A stretch of DNA of 28,686 nt from Branchiostoma floridae. Lineage: Eukaryota > Chordata > Leptocardii > Amphioxiformes > Branchiostomatidae. The stretch lies in NCBI RefSeq assembly GCF_000003815.2, contig NC_049989.1, forward strand, positions 4,146,265 through 4,174,950, given 5' to 3'. Below are positions 20,373 through 28,686 of this stretch, piece after piece. The stretch's first letter is position 1, and each line of letters starts with the position of its first letter. The position numbers were made by a program, and so were the translations under genes. A model generated the notes under the pieces. It was given only the letters and a program-made list of their open reading frames with translations. It made no database searches and was not told the DNA's origin.

Positions 20373-22978
20373 ATGGCAAAACTGAGAATGCGCACCAAGT
20401 TTCGTACCACCATGGAACTGTTTTCGGGCTTATTCGTAGGCTTTTGGCTCATGTTGATGTTAAACACGCCACCAAGACAAACTACTCGGAACTGCAATTT
20501 GCCCGACAAATACAATATTTCGCAGGCTTTCCATCAGATACAGTTGGCAAAATTTCAAGACAAGACACGCGTCTCGATAAAAAAGCAACACCAAAACCAT
20601 CTCTACATCGGCGTTTTGACAGCAAAAAAATATCTACAGTCGCGAGCAGTGGCAGTCTATGAAACATGGGGGAAACAAGTTCCGGGAAAAGTCGAATTCT
20701 TCTCCGCCTACGACCCCAAACATCGAACTCCCAGGGGAATCCCAGTGGTCACCAATATTCCAGGGATCGACGACACCTACCCGCCTCAGAAGAAGTCCTT
20801 CCTGATGCTGAAGTACATGCATGACTTTTACATTGACAAGTATGAGTGGTTCATCCGAGCAGATGATGATGCTTACATTCGCGTGGACAAGCTACAAAGA
20901 TTTTTACGTTTGGTCAACTCCAGTAAACCTCTCTACATTGGGCAATCTGGGTCCGGTAAGAAAAATGAAATCGGTAAGTTAGGCTTGGGTCCCAGTGATA
21001 ACTACTGCATGGGAGGACCTGGCGTGATCTTAAGCCGAGAGACACTGCGGCGAATAGCCCCACACATTTCACACTGCTTGAAGAACATGTACTCCAAACA
21101 CGAAGACGTGGAGATCGGGATATGTATCAAGAGATTTGCGAACGTTTCCTGTACCCGCGCTTCTGACGCTGAGCGTATATTCTTCAGCGACTACAGGAAT
21201 TACAGAAAGGGTAGTGTGCAGCACCTGTATCCTGGTTTAGTTCAACACAGCATCACTCTACACCCAAACAAAGGTCCAAAAGATCAGTACAAGTTCTACA
21301 CATACTTCTTAGCCCTCAGACTTGAGGCTTTACAGCAACGGACGCTCGAGCTTTTTCGTACCATTGGTAAAATGACCAATGAGCTTCATTCCTCCAATGA
21401 GATCAAAAGATCACCGACGTCTCTGACCAATTATAAACCGAGAGACATCAGAGGCGTCATGGCATGGGACTACTTTACACGCAGAAAGATGCAAGGGTAC
21501 TTAACTAGGGAAGCTAGCAGAAGACTCATCGATCTCTTGAGGACACGCATTAAGGATGCGTCGATAACGGTAAGACATTGCCCTGATCACACATGACATA
21601 TCGATACCTGTCGTGCTTGACTTGACATTTTTCTGCTTGTATGGTTGACATGAAAAATCTAGGTACTAGTATTACCATAGACTCCATAAAGAATTAATTT
21701 AGTGCATCATTCCAAGAATTATTGTTTTTGTGCTATCCATTTACTGAAATTCACATCAAACACTATATACAAATGATCAGTCTCAGCCTATGATTCAGAC
21801 TAAGATATCTTCTGTTATATATGCAGGTGACGGACATTGTTAATAAAGCATCACGCAAGGAGCGCCGTCGAGTCCAGGTCTACGACTTACGACATGGATA
21901 TTGGAAAGTCAGTCCACAACACGGACTGAGCTACGTCCTTCACTCATCTCTTCTGATTAAGGAATTTCGCAACCGCCATAGAAGAACGTTTAACGCCACG
22001 AGGAGGCAGGACTATTTCCACCAGTCGCTTGGTCCCGCAGTGTTGATGGAAAACACTGCGGGTAAATCGTACAATACGACCGCGTCTTCTCCCTCTGTCC
22101 CTCAACGTGACACTCCCACAGTCCACGTCATCGTCCCATTGGTCGGCCGTATGGAAACCTTTAAAAGATTCATGCGCAACTACGAAAAAGTGTGTCTCCA
22201 AACGAACGAGAACGCCAAGCTATTGGTTGTATTATTCAAACACGAAGACTCGTCGAAAGACGAAAGTCTACGCGTTCATTTATTGATGAAGTCCTACCAA
22301 ATTAAGTACCCTAAAGCTTACCTGGAAGTACTTGATGTGAAGGGTAGGTTTTCCCGCGGAGTTGGACTACAGCTGGGAGCCTCTCATTTTCCCAGGAATG
22401 CGCTTCTCTTCTTTTGTGACGTTGACCTGGTCTTCCCACAGGGATTCCTACAACGCTGCCGCTCCAGAACCGTTGCCAAAAAACAGGTGTACTATCCTGT
22501 GATGTTCAGTCAGTACGATCCTCAGTTCGCTCACGGTAGCCAATCAAATGCGAGAACAACACCTCCACAAACCAATCAACCGATTCTTAAGAACCAGTTT
22601 GAATTCAACAAGGAGAAAACTATGGACGATTTTTACCAGTTTAGCAAAGATTCTGGATATTGGAGACACTACAGCTACGGGATGGTCTGTGTCTACAGGG
22701 AAGACTTCTTTCGTTCGGGAAAGTTTGATACCGCCATCAAAGGCTGGGGCTTGGAAGATCTGGACCTGTGTGATAAATTCGCAGCTACTGGAATGAACGT
22801 ATTTCGGGCGACTGACCCAGGATTGGTACACGTCTACCATCCCATGCATTGTGACCCTAGGCTTAGAACAAGACAATACAACATGTGCCTAGGGTCTAAG
22901 GCTAATACATACGGCAGTGCTGCTAAGCTAGGTGAAAGATTGCTGGAAATCAAGGACAAAAATAGGACGCTACACTAA
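20373..22978 (+). CDS. CHSY1-like: Chondroitin sulfate synthase 1/3-like, bifunctional (copy 1)
   Basis: Two coding exons, 20373-21569 and 21827-22978, joined in phase 0, give 782 residues; human CHSY1 has about 800. A type II signal anchor lies at about 14-30 after a basic cytoplasmic tail. The N-terminal GT31 domain (about 75-330) has YIGVLTAKKYL, VYETWGKQVPGKV, YPPQKKSF.MLKYMHD, the metal-binding DDD at 164-166, GGPGVILSRE and HED at 243-245. The C-terminal GT7-type domain (about 500-765) has LLFFCDVDLVF with DVD at 597-599, QYDP, GWGLEDLDL at 705 onward and CLGSKA.TYGS. Known role: Golgi enzyme adding alternating GlcA and GalNAc to chondroitin. The start was chosen because an acceptor at 20332-20333 precedes it and the paralogue has its ATG at the matching place. 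Odd: Ile250 replaces the Arg present in the paralogue and, from memory, in vertebrate enzymes. Confidence 0.93.
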
Positions 22979-23471
22979 GACAACAAAACAACAGTTTTAA
23001 GGGTAAAAAAGAAGAATATCTACCCTAAAGCCATGTCTTGTACGATTTGATACGCCCGTCACTTTTTACTTCACCCAATGCCATGGGAGTAAAGTTTTGT
23101 TTTTGCTCTGTATGAAGTCTGTCTGTGTATGTTTCCGCACTAGGTTCTCTGTATTCTACACGTAGGTATACGAAATGACGTAAACCTCAACCCATGACGT
23201 CAAGCTGGAGATGGTATGACCCGGTATGTCCCTCTCACTTTTGCCCGGCAACAAACCCGAACAAATACTCGACTAACCAAAGTACCAAACAGTAAGTTCT
23301 GTCTTGTCAATCAGAGCGGAGCTGGGTGTTTTCTTCTTTCTTTTCAGTGTTACTTAACCATATAACGTCTCTGGTAAAGATGATGGTCGCTGGGCAAACA
23401 CACTGTTTACTCGGGAAACAGATTTCTGTCAAACACCACATCGTTCATTTATCTCAATAACATCGCACAGT

Positions 23472-24022
23472 TTAACCTGTCGGGCACCAGTTTATGTTGT
23501 AACTGCGTAAATGAATGTTTTGGCGGCCATGCTACATTGTATGTAGTGATGTCTGTGTCTCGACAAGCAATAGATCTAGGAGCAGTATTGAAGATGTTAA
23601 GCATCAGTAATTTTTTTTTAAATCCATACATGTTACAAATGTGCAATAAGACATTTACATAGAAGAAATACAAACAAACACGGACAGACACAAGAAAATC
23701 AGTGCACGGTAGCTTCACTTGTTTGCATGCGGCAGCTGGGTGTAATGTTTGAAATTTTGTCTCGTTCGGGGGCAGAATCCTGCCCCCAGCACACACGTCT
23801 GACCAATGACGTAATATGTTTGTTTGTAAATAAGTTATTTCACATTTGTAATATGTATGGAATTCGAAACAAAACGTTACTGATGCTTAACATCTTCACA
23901 ACTTGTCGTATTACATATCTAGACACAGAAATTAAAAAAAGTACAATGTAGCATGGCCGCCAGCACATTCATTTACGTATTGTTACACCTGTAGTATTAA
24001 AACTCATGCCCGACAATATGTA
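23472..24022. mobile_element. Large inverted-repeat element downstream of synthase copy 1
   Basis: Left arm (about 23472-23680) and right arm (about 23818-24022) are imperfect reverse complements. Examples: GGCGGCCATGCTACATTGTA against TACAATGTAGCATGGCCGCC, GAAGATGTTAAGCATCAGTA against TACTGATGCTTAACATCTTC, and terminal CTGTCGGGCA against TGCCCGACA. A spacer of about 140 bases contains a GGGGGCAG/CTGCCCCC mini-hairpin (23768-23787). The matching place in the duplicated 3' flank (near 27068) has CTGTCGGGCA once and no element, so this looks like an insertion in copy 1. No transposase is visible. Confidence 0.65.
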
Positions 24023-24075
24023 CCAATCGGCAAGGATTGTAACGTATATAAGGTATGTAACGTCCTTGGTTTCAT

Positions 24076-24110
24076 CAAGGAGGTTGAAAAAAGGAATTTC
24101 AACCTCCTTG
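24076..24110. repeat. Short perfect hairpin
   Basis: CAAGGAGGTTGAAA (24076-24089) and TTTCAACCTCCTTG (24097-24110) are exact reverse complements around seven bases. A flanking direct repeat CCTTGGTTTCAT (24064-24075 and 24106-24117) adds to the structure. Confidence 0.7.
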
Positions 24111-24405
24111 GTTTCATGAGATTGGAGGTCACTGAAGTGGTCCGACGGGTTGTGACCTCACACAGTTGGAGGTGTGGCGTGCAGGTAAGATGGCTTCTTT
24201 ACATGCGGGATTAGTTTACGGACAGTCCAGTGTCATCAATGCACCTTAACTTAGCACCTTTAATCTTTCTGAATCTTTCAGGATAATTTGGCCGTCCTTT
24301 CGACGTATCTCGGAGTTGTGTTTCTCCCTTTAGGCTGTACCAGGAGCCTCCTAGCCTCACCCACCGGTCTCTCTGTAGGCATTGGTGTAAGTTGTTGTTG
24401 TGTGA

Positions 24406-24519
24406 GAAGTCAAGGTTTTAGTGTCAGCTTTACCAGATACAGTAGTTACAGCTGATAGTGTCAATCAGTTCAAGTCTAGGCTAGACAGATACTGGGAGTG
24501 TCGAAAGTACGTCACATGA
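24406..24519 (+). pseudogene. Decayed LINE (CR1/jockey-like) ORF2 C-terminal remnant
   Basis: A short frame after an in-frame TGA reads VVTADSVNQFKSRLDRYW, the familiar C-terminal tail of non-LTR retrotransposon reverse-transcriptase proteins. It ends at TGA 24517-24519. A (TTG)n tract at 24578-24597, about 60 bases later, fits a simple-repeat 3' tail. Only the last few dozen codons remain, so this is a 5'-truncated dead insertion. It lies between the two synthase genes. Confidence 0.6.
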
Positions 24520-25111
24520 CTGAGCGAAGATCAGGACACAACAAGCTGAAGCCTTCTCTCCTGGATGCGGTATCAAGGTGTTGTTGTTGTTGTTGTTTGA
24601 GGTGCTTCGATGTAGTTGTGTCGGAGAAGGGCGATTCAAGATTTTCAACCGGTAAGGTTCTTATGCCGGGTAAGGAACATATGCCTGGAAAAGAATATAT
24701 GTCGGGAGACGAGTAGTAGTCTACACATCAATACCAAAGTCTGTTTTTTTAAGGGCCTTTGTTGAAACTGACTGGAAGCAGGCTCGCTGTGGGCAGACTA
24801 CTCGCCCCCCGACAAAAGAACATTTCCGGTTGAAAATCGCGAATCGGCCTCCTCCGTCATCAGTGGAATTGTATTGGTACCCACTCCCACCCCCACCCCA
24901 CGCTCTGGTTACCTTTGCCAAGAAGGTTATATTTATCAGATGTTGTCGTACCATTTTTGAAATCCTCCAAAAACAGGGGTAAATGCGGGTAACAGAAAGC
25001 ATACATGTAACCGACGACGCTTGATTTCTGTAGAGACGCTTGGATGGGTACCGTAGAGTTGTTTGCTATTGCCTTCGCCAATAAGTTTATATTTTGTGTA
25101 TGTGTGCATCT

Positions 25112-25113
<2 letters not shown>

Positions 25114-25155
<42 letters not shown>
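25114..25155. repeat. (GT)n microsatellite
   Basis: About 21 uninterrupted GT units upstream of synthase copy 2. Confidence 0.95.
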
Positions 25156-25158
<3 letters not shown>

Positions 25159-25617
25159 AGACAAGCATAACTCGAGAATGCCTGGATGGATCGAATTGAC
25201 ATTTGATAAGATCTGAAAACGATTAGATTTTGGGGACTCTAGGGGATTGTTACGGTACTGCAGTTCCGGGTTTTTATCTCCAGTTCTGGACATGCTTTCG
25301 TCATGACTTTTGAGTGGTAGATAGCTCTTTGGGCCAAAAGTAAGTGCTGTAGGTTTGGGCCCCCTAGCGGCTTTTTTTTTAACAACAGAGACCAGTTTAG
25401 TGGCTTTGAAAGTAGCAACTCAAGAGGGGGTTGACAGATCGTCGTGGTTTTTAGTGGTGCTTCATATAGTCGAATACTAATTGCATGATTAGTTCGGAAA
25501 TTGTCTAAACCCACTCTGTTCTATCATAGGACTATTGCAACATGTGACATCTGTAACCGAAAAAAAAAATACGCATTCTCTTATCTTTCCTCCAGATCCT
25601 CTAAGACAGCAGAAAAA

Positions 25618-26625
25618 ATGACTCGATTCGGAATACGTATGTCGAGAAAGACCCGACAAACGGTGTCCTTCATATCAGGGGTCGTCATCGGATTTTGGAT
25701 AATGCTCACAATCATGACCCATGTACCTGACAAAGATATGACCAGCCCTGTGTCTTCTACATCAGAATGGACGCCCGGCGTTCCTAAAGAAGGTTGGCAA
25801 GCAGGGTACGGGCCAACAAGTCTCGAAAGTAATCAGAAGCATATCTACATTGGTGTCATGACAGCAAGAAAGTATCTAAATTCGAGAGTTGTTGCCGTCT
25901 ACGAAACATGGGGGAAACAAGTTCCGGGAAAAGTCGAATTCTTCTCCGCCTACGATCCAAAACATCGAACTCCCAGGGGAATCCCGGTCGTCACCAATAT
26001 CCCTGGAATCGACGACACCTACCCGCCTCAGAAGAAGTCCTTCCTGATGCTGAAGTACATGCATGACTTTTACATTGACAAGTATGAGTGGTTCATCCGA
26101 GCAGATGATGATGTTTACATCCGAGTGGACAAGCTACAAAAGTTCTTGCGATCTGTAAATTCCAGTAAACCTCTTTACATCGGGCAATCTGAGTCCAGCC
26201 AGAAAAACGAAAGGTTAAGCATGAGTTCCAGTGATAGCTTCTGTTTGGGAGGACCTGGCGTGATCTTGAGCCGAGAAACGCTGCGGAGAATAGCCCCACA
26301 CATTTCACACTGCTTGAAGAACATGTACTCCAAACACGAAGACGTGGAGATCGGGAGATGTATCAAGCGATTTGCGAACGTTTCCTGTACCCGCGCTTCT
26401 GACACTGAGCGTATATTCTTCAATGACTTAAAATGTTACAAAAAGGGAAGTGTGCAGCACCTGTATCCAGGTTTAGTTCAACATGTCATCACCGTTCACC
26501 CAAACAAAGGTCCAAAAGATCAGTACAAGTTCTACACATACTTCTCAGCCCTCAGACTTGAGGTATTACAGCAGCGGATGCTCGAGCTTTTTCGTACCAT
26601 TGATAAAATGACCAATGAGCTTTAA
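25618..26625 (+). CDS. Single-domain (GT31-only) chondroitin synthase paralogue (copy 2)
   Basis: One open exon gives 335 residues. The signal anchor is at about 15-33, followed by a stem unlike that of copy 1. The GT31 domain has YIGVMTARKYL, a stretch of 74 residues identical to copy 1 that ends at DDD (163-165), GGPGVILSRE and HED (240-242). The frame stops at TAA 26623-26625, right after KMTNEL. Copy 1 continues for another 400-odd residues including the whole GT7 domain. The loop after YIGQS is shorter than in copy 1 and lacks the GKLGLGP-type segment. Arg is kept in IGRCIKRF where copy 1 has Ile. Codon differences in the 74-residue block are all silent, which suggests selection on the protein, so I call it a gene. 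A recent pseudogene, or an inactive partner of copy 1, remains possible. Start chosen as for copy 1; no ATG lies upstream in frame after the acceptor at 25594-25595. Confidence 0.8.
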   Translation: MTRFGIRMSRKTRQTVSFISGVVIGFWIMLTIMTHVPDKDMTSPVSSTSEWTPGVPKEGWQAGYGPTSLESNQKHIYIGVMTARKYLNSRVVAVYETWGKQVPGKVEFFSAYDPKHRTPRGIPVVTNIPGIDDTYPPQKKSFLMLKYMHDFYIDKYEWFIRADDDVYIRVDKLQKFLRSVNSSKPLYIGQSESSQKNERLSMSSSDSFCLGGPGVILSRETLRRIAPHISHCLKNMYSKHEDVEIGRCIKRFANVSCTRASDTERIFFNDLKCYKKGSVQHLYPGLVQHVITVHPNKGPKDQYKFYTYFSALRLEVLQQRMLELFRTIDKMTNEL

Positions 26626-27013
26626 AAGCGACAGTCTACTGGTCACTTGTCCAATGGAATCAAAGGACGATAACGGTAAGACTTTACAATTGTCCTCAGA
26701 TAAATCTCGTAGAAACAGTTACTATAGTATGGGCTTAGCATGATAACATGTGTAACATATTGAGAAACAAACGTTTCGGAGTTTATTGCACAACCCAGCT
26801 ACCAGTTACTACTGGTGAAGTTATAACAGATTATTATTTTCTTCGTTCTTTCATTTCATTAAAGAACATGAAATTTTATTTATTTATTTATTGAAATACC
26901 TCTAATACTTATGTACATTACTATTGAATCTCAGCCTATAAGATATCTTCTATCACTAAATGACCGACATTATTAATAAAGCATCACACAACGAGTGTCT
27001 TCGAGTCCATGTC
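26626..27013 (+). pseudogene. Relic of the lost 3' half of synthase copy 2
   Basis: After the stop, TCCAATGGAATCAAAGGA (26650-26667) still matches the linker of copy 1. It runs into CGATAACG with GTAAG (26668-26680), the former donor of exon 1. At 26928-27013 the intron end and first 55 or so bases of exon 2 are recognisable (GACATTATTAATAAAGCATC), but the acceptor AG is gone and the reading frame is unused. Similarity to exon 2 stops at about 27013. Splicing into a GT7 domain is therefore impossible at this locus. Confidence 0.75.
26871..26892. repeat. (TTTA)n tract
   Basis: Four to five TTTA units in the relic intron of copy 2. It is absent from the matching intron of copy 1. Confidence 0.8.
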
Positions 27014-28083
27014 ACACATTGTCGTTCATTCATTTATCCTCAGGGCTGCAATACCACAGATTTTTACCTGTCGGGCATCAATATGGCACCTTACAGGTTT
27101 GGGTTGCATTTAGAGTTTAGTACCTTTAATTCAAGGGGGTCAGAGGTCACTGAAAGTGGTGACCACACAGGTGTGGGTGTGGCATACAGGTAGCTTAACT
27201 TCTCTGCATACATGATTAACTTAAGGACGGTCCAATACCATCAATGGGGAACGCAAATGCTTGAGGATGATAAAAAAAGCACATAAACGTGATACAAAAG
27301 ACTAGCTGGAAATTTTTCGGAATTGTACATGCATTAGCAACAGGACTGAAACAAACTTACCGGTAATGATTTTTGGACGGAGCAGTGAAAATGTATTGAT
27401 ACCATTTTACCCCTGCTCCAGATATTACATGTTATCGCCCTTTTGGAATCCTCTGAAAGCAGGCACAAGATGTGAGTGACACAGAGTATGGATATCTAGG
27501 GTAACATGGCGCTTAGATTTCTTTGGCAACCTTTCTAACAGGTAAGACTATGTCAGATCACTTCTAATTTTCTAACCTTTTCGGTGCAACAGCTCTTTCG
27601 TGCGTCACATGAAGTAGCCCCAGTCGCTTACTTTATGTAAGTCAACATTCAAGTAGATTAGGATGGTTGGTTAAGGTTGGTGTCAGATAGAAATTGTTGA
27701 GTTTTCAGTCTCTTCTTCCAGGTGGTGTATTTGGGTGACTCATGGGAAGACATGTATATGTCTATGTTCTAATGCGGCTGTAATGTCATGAACAGGTTTT
27801 TTATTATCATTTTACTCCCGAAGTCACTATTCTATATAACCTTGTATTCTCTAAGAGCCCGGTCACATAAGACGTGCAATTGATCGTCGTACGATTACAG
27901 ACTGATGGAATTCTTGGGATAGCCGTACATGTGTTGTACAACATTTAGCAGTCATGATTCTGAGAAAGCTGTCTAAAATTCTTGTCAGCGACTGGTTCTG
28001 CCACATCATGGCCTGCTTGAAAATTCTACAACATCAAACTCGTATTAAAGATGACATGACCAATAGTCATTGTGTCGCGCCGT

Positions 28084-28225
28084 AACCATCGGATGCAGGG
28101 CTCGAAATACCACCTGCATATGCAGGTTAGTGCAGATAAAATTGGAGCTGTGCAGGTATTTTTGGTGTCTACCTGCACCTAACCTGCATATGCAGGTGGT
28201 ATTTCGAGCCCTGCATCCGATGGTT
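28084..28225. mobile_element. Foldback element with CAGGGCTCGAAAT ends
   Basis: Arms 28084-28135 and 28173-28225 are reverse complements over about 52 bases with a single one-base gap, around a 37-base loop. The motif CAGGGCTCGAAAT recalls hAT-type termini, but the pairing runs on into the flanks (CCATCGGATG against CATCCGATGG), so no direct target duplication is seen. Each arm contains the self-complementary CACCTGCATATGCAGGT. Confidence 0.65.
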
Positions 28226-28381
28226 TTATACATAACTTTCATATGATGTGTATATAGTGTATATGGATTGTTATTAGCTGCATTGACTGTTACCACCTAT
28301 AAAGTGTAAAAGAAAACATAGCAATAGTTCCTGAATAATTTTAGTACTTCCTAAATTCAGAGTGGCGCAGGTAAAATTTGC

Positions 28382-28452
28382 CTGGTGCAGGTAACTTTCG
28401 ATGTTACCTGCACCAGTGAAGGTATGCAGAAAAAAGTATTTCGAGCCCTGGG
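28382..28452. repeat. Second hairpin related to the 28084-28225 element
   Basis: CTGGTGCAGGTAAC (28382-28395) and GTTACCTGCACCAG (28403-28416) pair perfectly around seven bases. The stretch then ends with GTATTTCGAGCCCTGG (28436-28451), the same terminal motif as the element upstream. It is probably a fragment of the same family. Confidence 0.5.
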
Positions 28453-28686
28453 GTGTTATGTAAGCTTGGTGTTGGTTGCCTAAGACAACCGTTAATGCTA
28501 TGTAAGCTTAATAATGGTTGCCAAATGAAAGCTTAAGTAGACGAATCCCGCAGTGCTTACATACGGCTGTCAAACATTGAAGACCTTTCTGAATTCGTTA
28601 CGTTTGTGTCAGGTTTGTTTCTAACAAAAAGTTGCATTTTCCTAATATCTAAATTATTTATGAAAATATTAACTTGAAGATTATCT

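Larger units (their letters stand above)
22979..25595. other. Spacer between the two synthase genes
   Basis: It starts with the 3' UTR and flank of copy 1; no clear AATAAA is seen close to the stop. Two nearby CRE-like sites (ATGACGTAA and ATGACGTCA, about 23175-23201) lie in it. The inverted-repeat element, the hairpin, the LINE remnant and the (GT)n tract occupy the middle. Segments 24121-24242 and about 24950-25030 resemble 27130-27245 and about 27435-27530 beyond copy 2, which marks them as part of the duplicated unit. A noncoding first exon of copy 2 may be hidden here. Confidence 0.5.
27014..28686. other. Downstream flank of synthase copy 2
   Basis: 27014-27245 and about 27435-27530 match the 3' flank of copy 1 (from about 23430 on), with the copy 1 inverted-repeat element missing. 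A possible MITE end with GAGCCCGGTCACA lies near 27856. The foldback elements at 28084-28225 and 28382-28450 follow. No gene is recognised. Confidence 0.5.

Noticed and set aside
25501-25617. N-terminal extension of synthase copy 2 back to 25501
   Set aside because: The frame there opens with TTG, not ATG, and crosses an acceptor-like tract ending at 25595.
26626-26720. Rescue of the GT7 domain in copy 2 by splicing past its stop codon
   Set aside because: The stop precedes the relic donor, the old acceptor is lost, and only about 55 bases of exon 2 remain.
1-28686. CRISPR array, bacterial operon, phage or viral genes
   Set aside because: All supported genes are spliced animal genes. The repeats are foldbacks, tandem repeats or retroelement scraps without spacer structure.

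Overview
The window looks like nuclear DNA from an invertebrate chordate, most likely an amphioxus (Branchiostoma). This is inference. The genes are intron-rich and deuterostome-like, the three recognisable families all have close vertebrate counterparts, and the introns and spacers carry many small foldback and terminal-inverted-repeat elements plus non-LTR retrotransposon scraps.

Layout. (1) 1450-8415, minus strand: a complete five-coding-exon gene for an RNF34/RFFL-type E3 ubiquitin ligase (FYVE-like zinc finger, two SAP-like helical segments, C-terminal RING; 373 residues as I splice it). (2) 8424-11076: a divergent upstream region between this gene and the next. It has a perfect CRE palindrome, two YY1-like motifs and an RFX-type X-box, with untranslated first exon(s) probably hidden in it. 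(3) 11077-17220, plus strand: a complete twelve-coding-exon NCBP3 gene (alternative nuclear cap-binding subunit, 645 residues), with a polyadenylation signal just after the stop. (4) 17290-20333: spacer with no recognisable gene. (5) 20373-22978, plus strand: a two-exon chondroitin sulfate synthase 1/3-like gene with both glycosyltransferase domains (782 residues). (6) 25618-26625, plus strand: a tandem paralogue of that gene holding only the N-terminal GT31 domain (335 residues). Behind it lie a relic splice donor and a short relic of the start of exon 2, then sequence matching the 3' flank of the first copy, so the GT7 domain was lost by a deletion of about 1.5 kb.

How they relate. The ubiquitin ligase and NCBP3 are head-to-head housekeeping-type genes that may share regulatory DNA; nothing suggests a common pathway. 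The two synthase genes are a true tandem duplication. Copy 1 looks like a bifunctional chondroitin polymerase. Copy 2 keeps an open, conserved GT31 reading frame with signal anchor and DDD motif, so it may be a single-domain enzyme, a partner or regulator of copy 1, or a young pseudogene.

The best candidates for something undescribed are the GT31-only synthase paralogue and its patchwork identity to copy 1, the large inverted-repeat insertion that separates the two copies' 3' flanks, a perfect 34-bp hairpin in an NCBP3 intron, and tandem repeats lying directly against splice acceptors in both housekeeping genes. All coordinates and splice sites were read by eye. No database search, alignment score or expression data support them.
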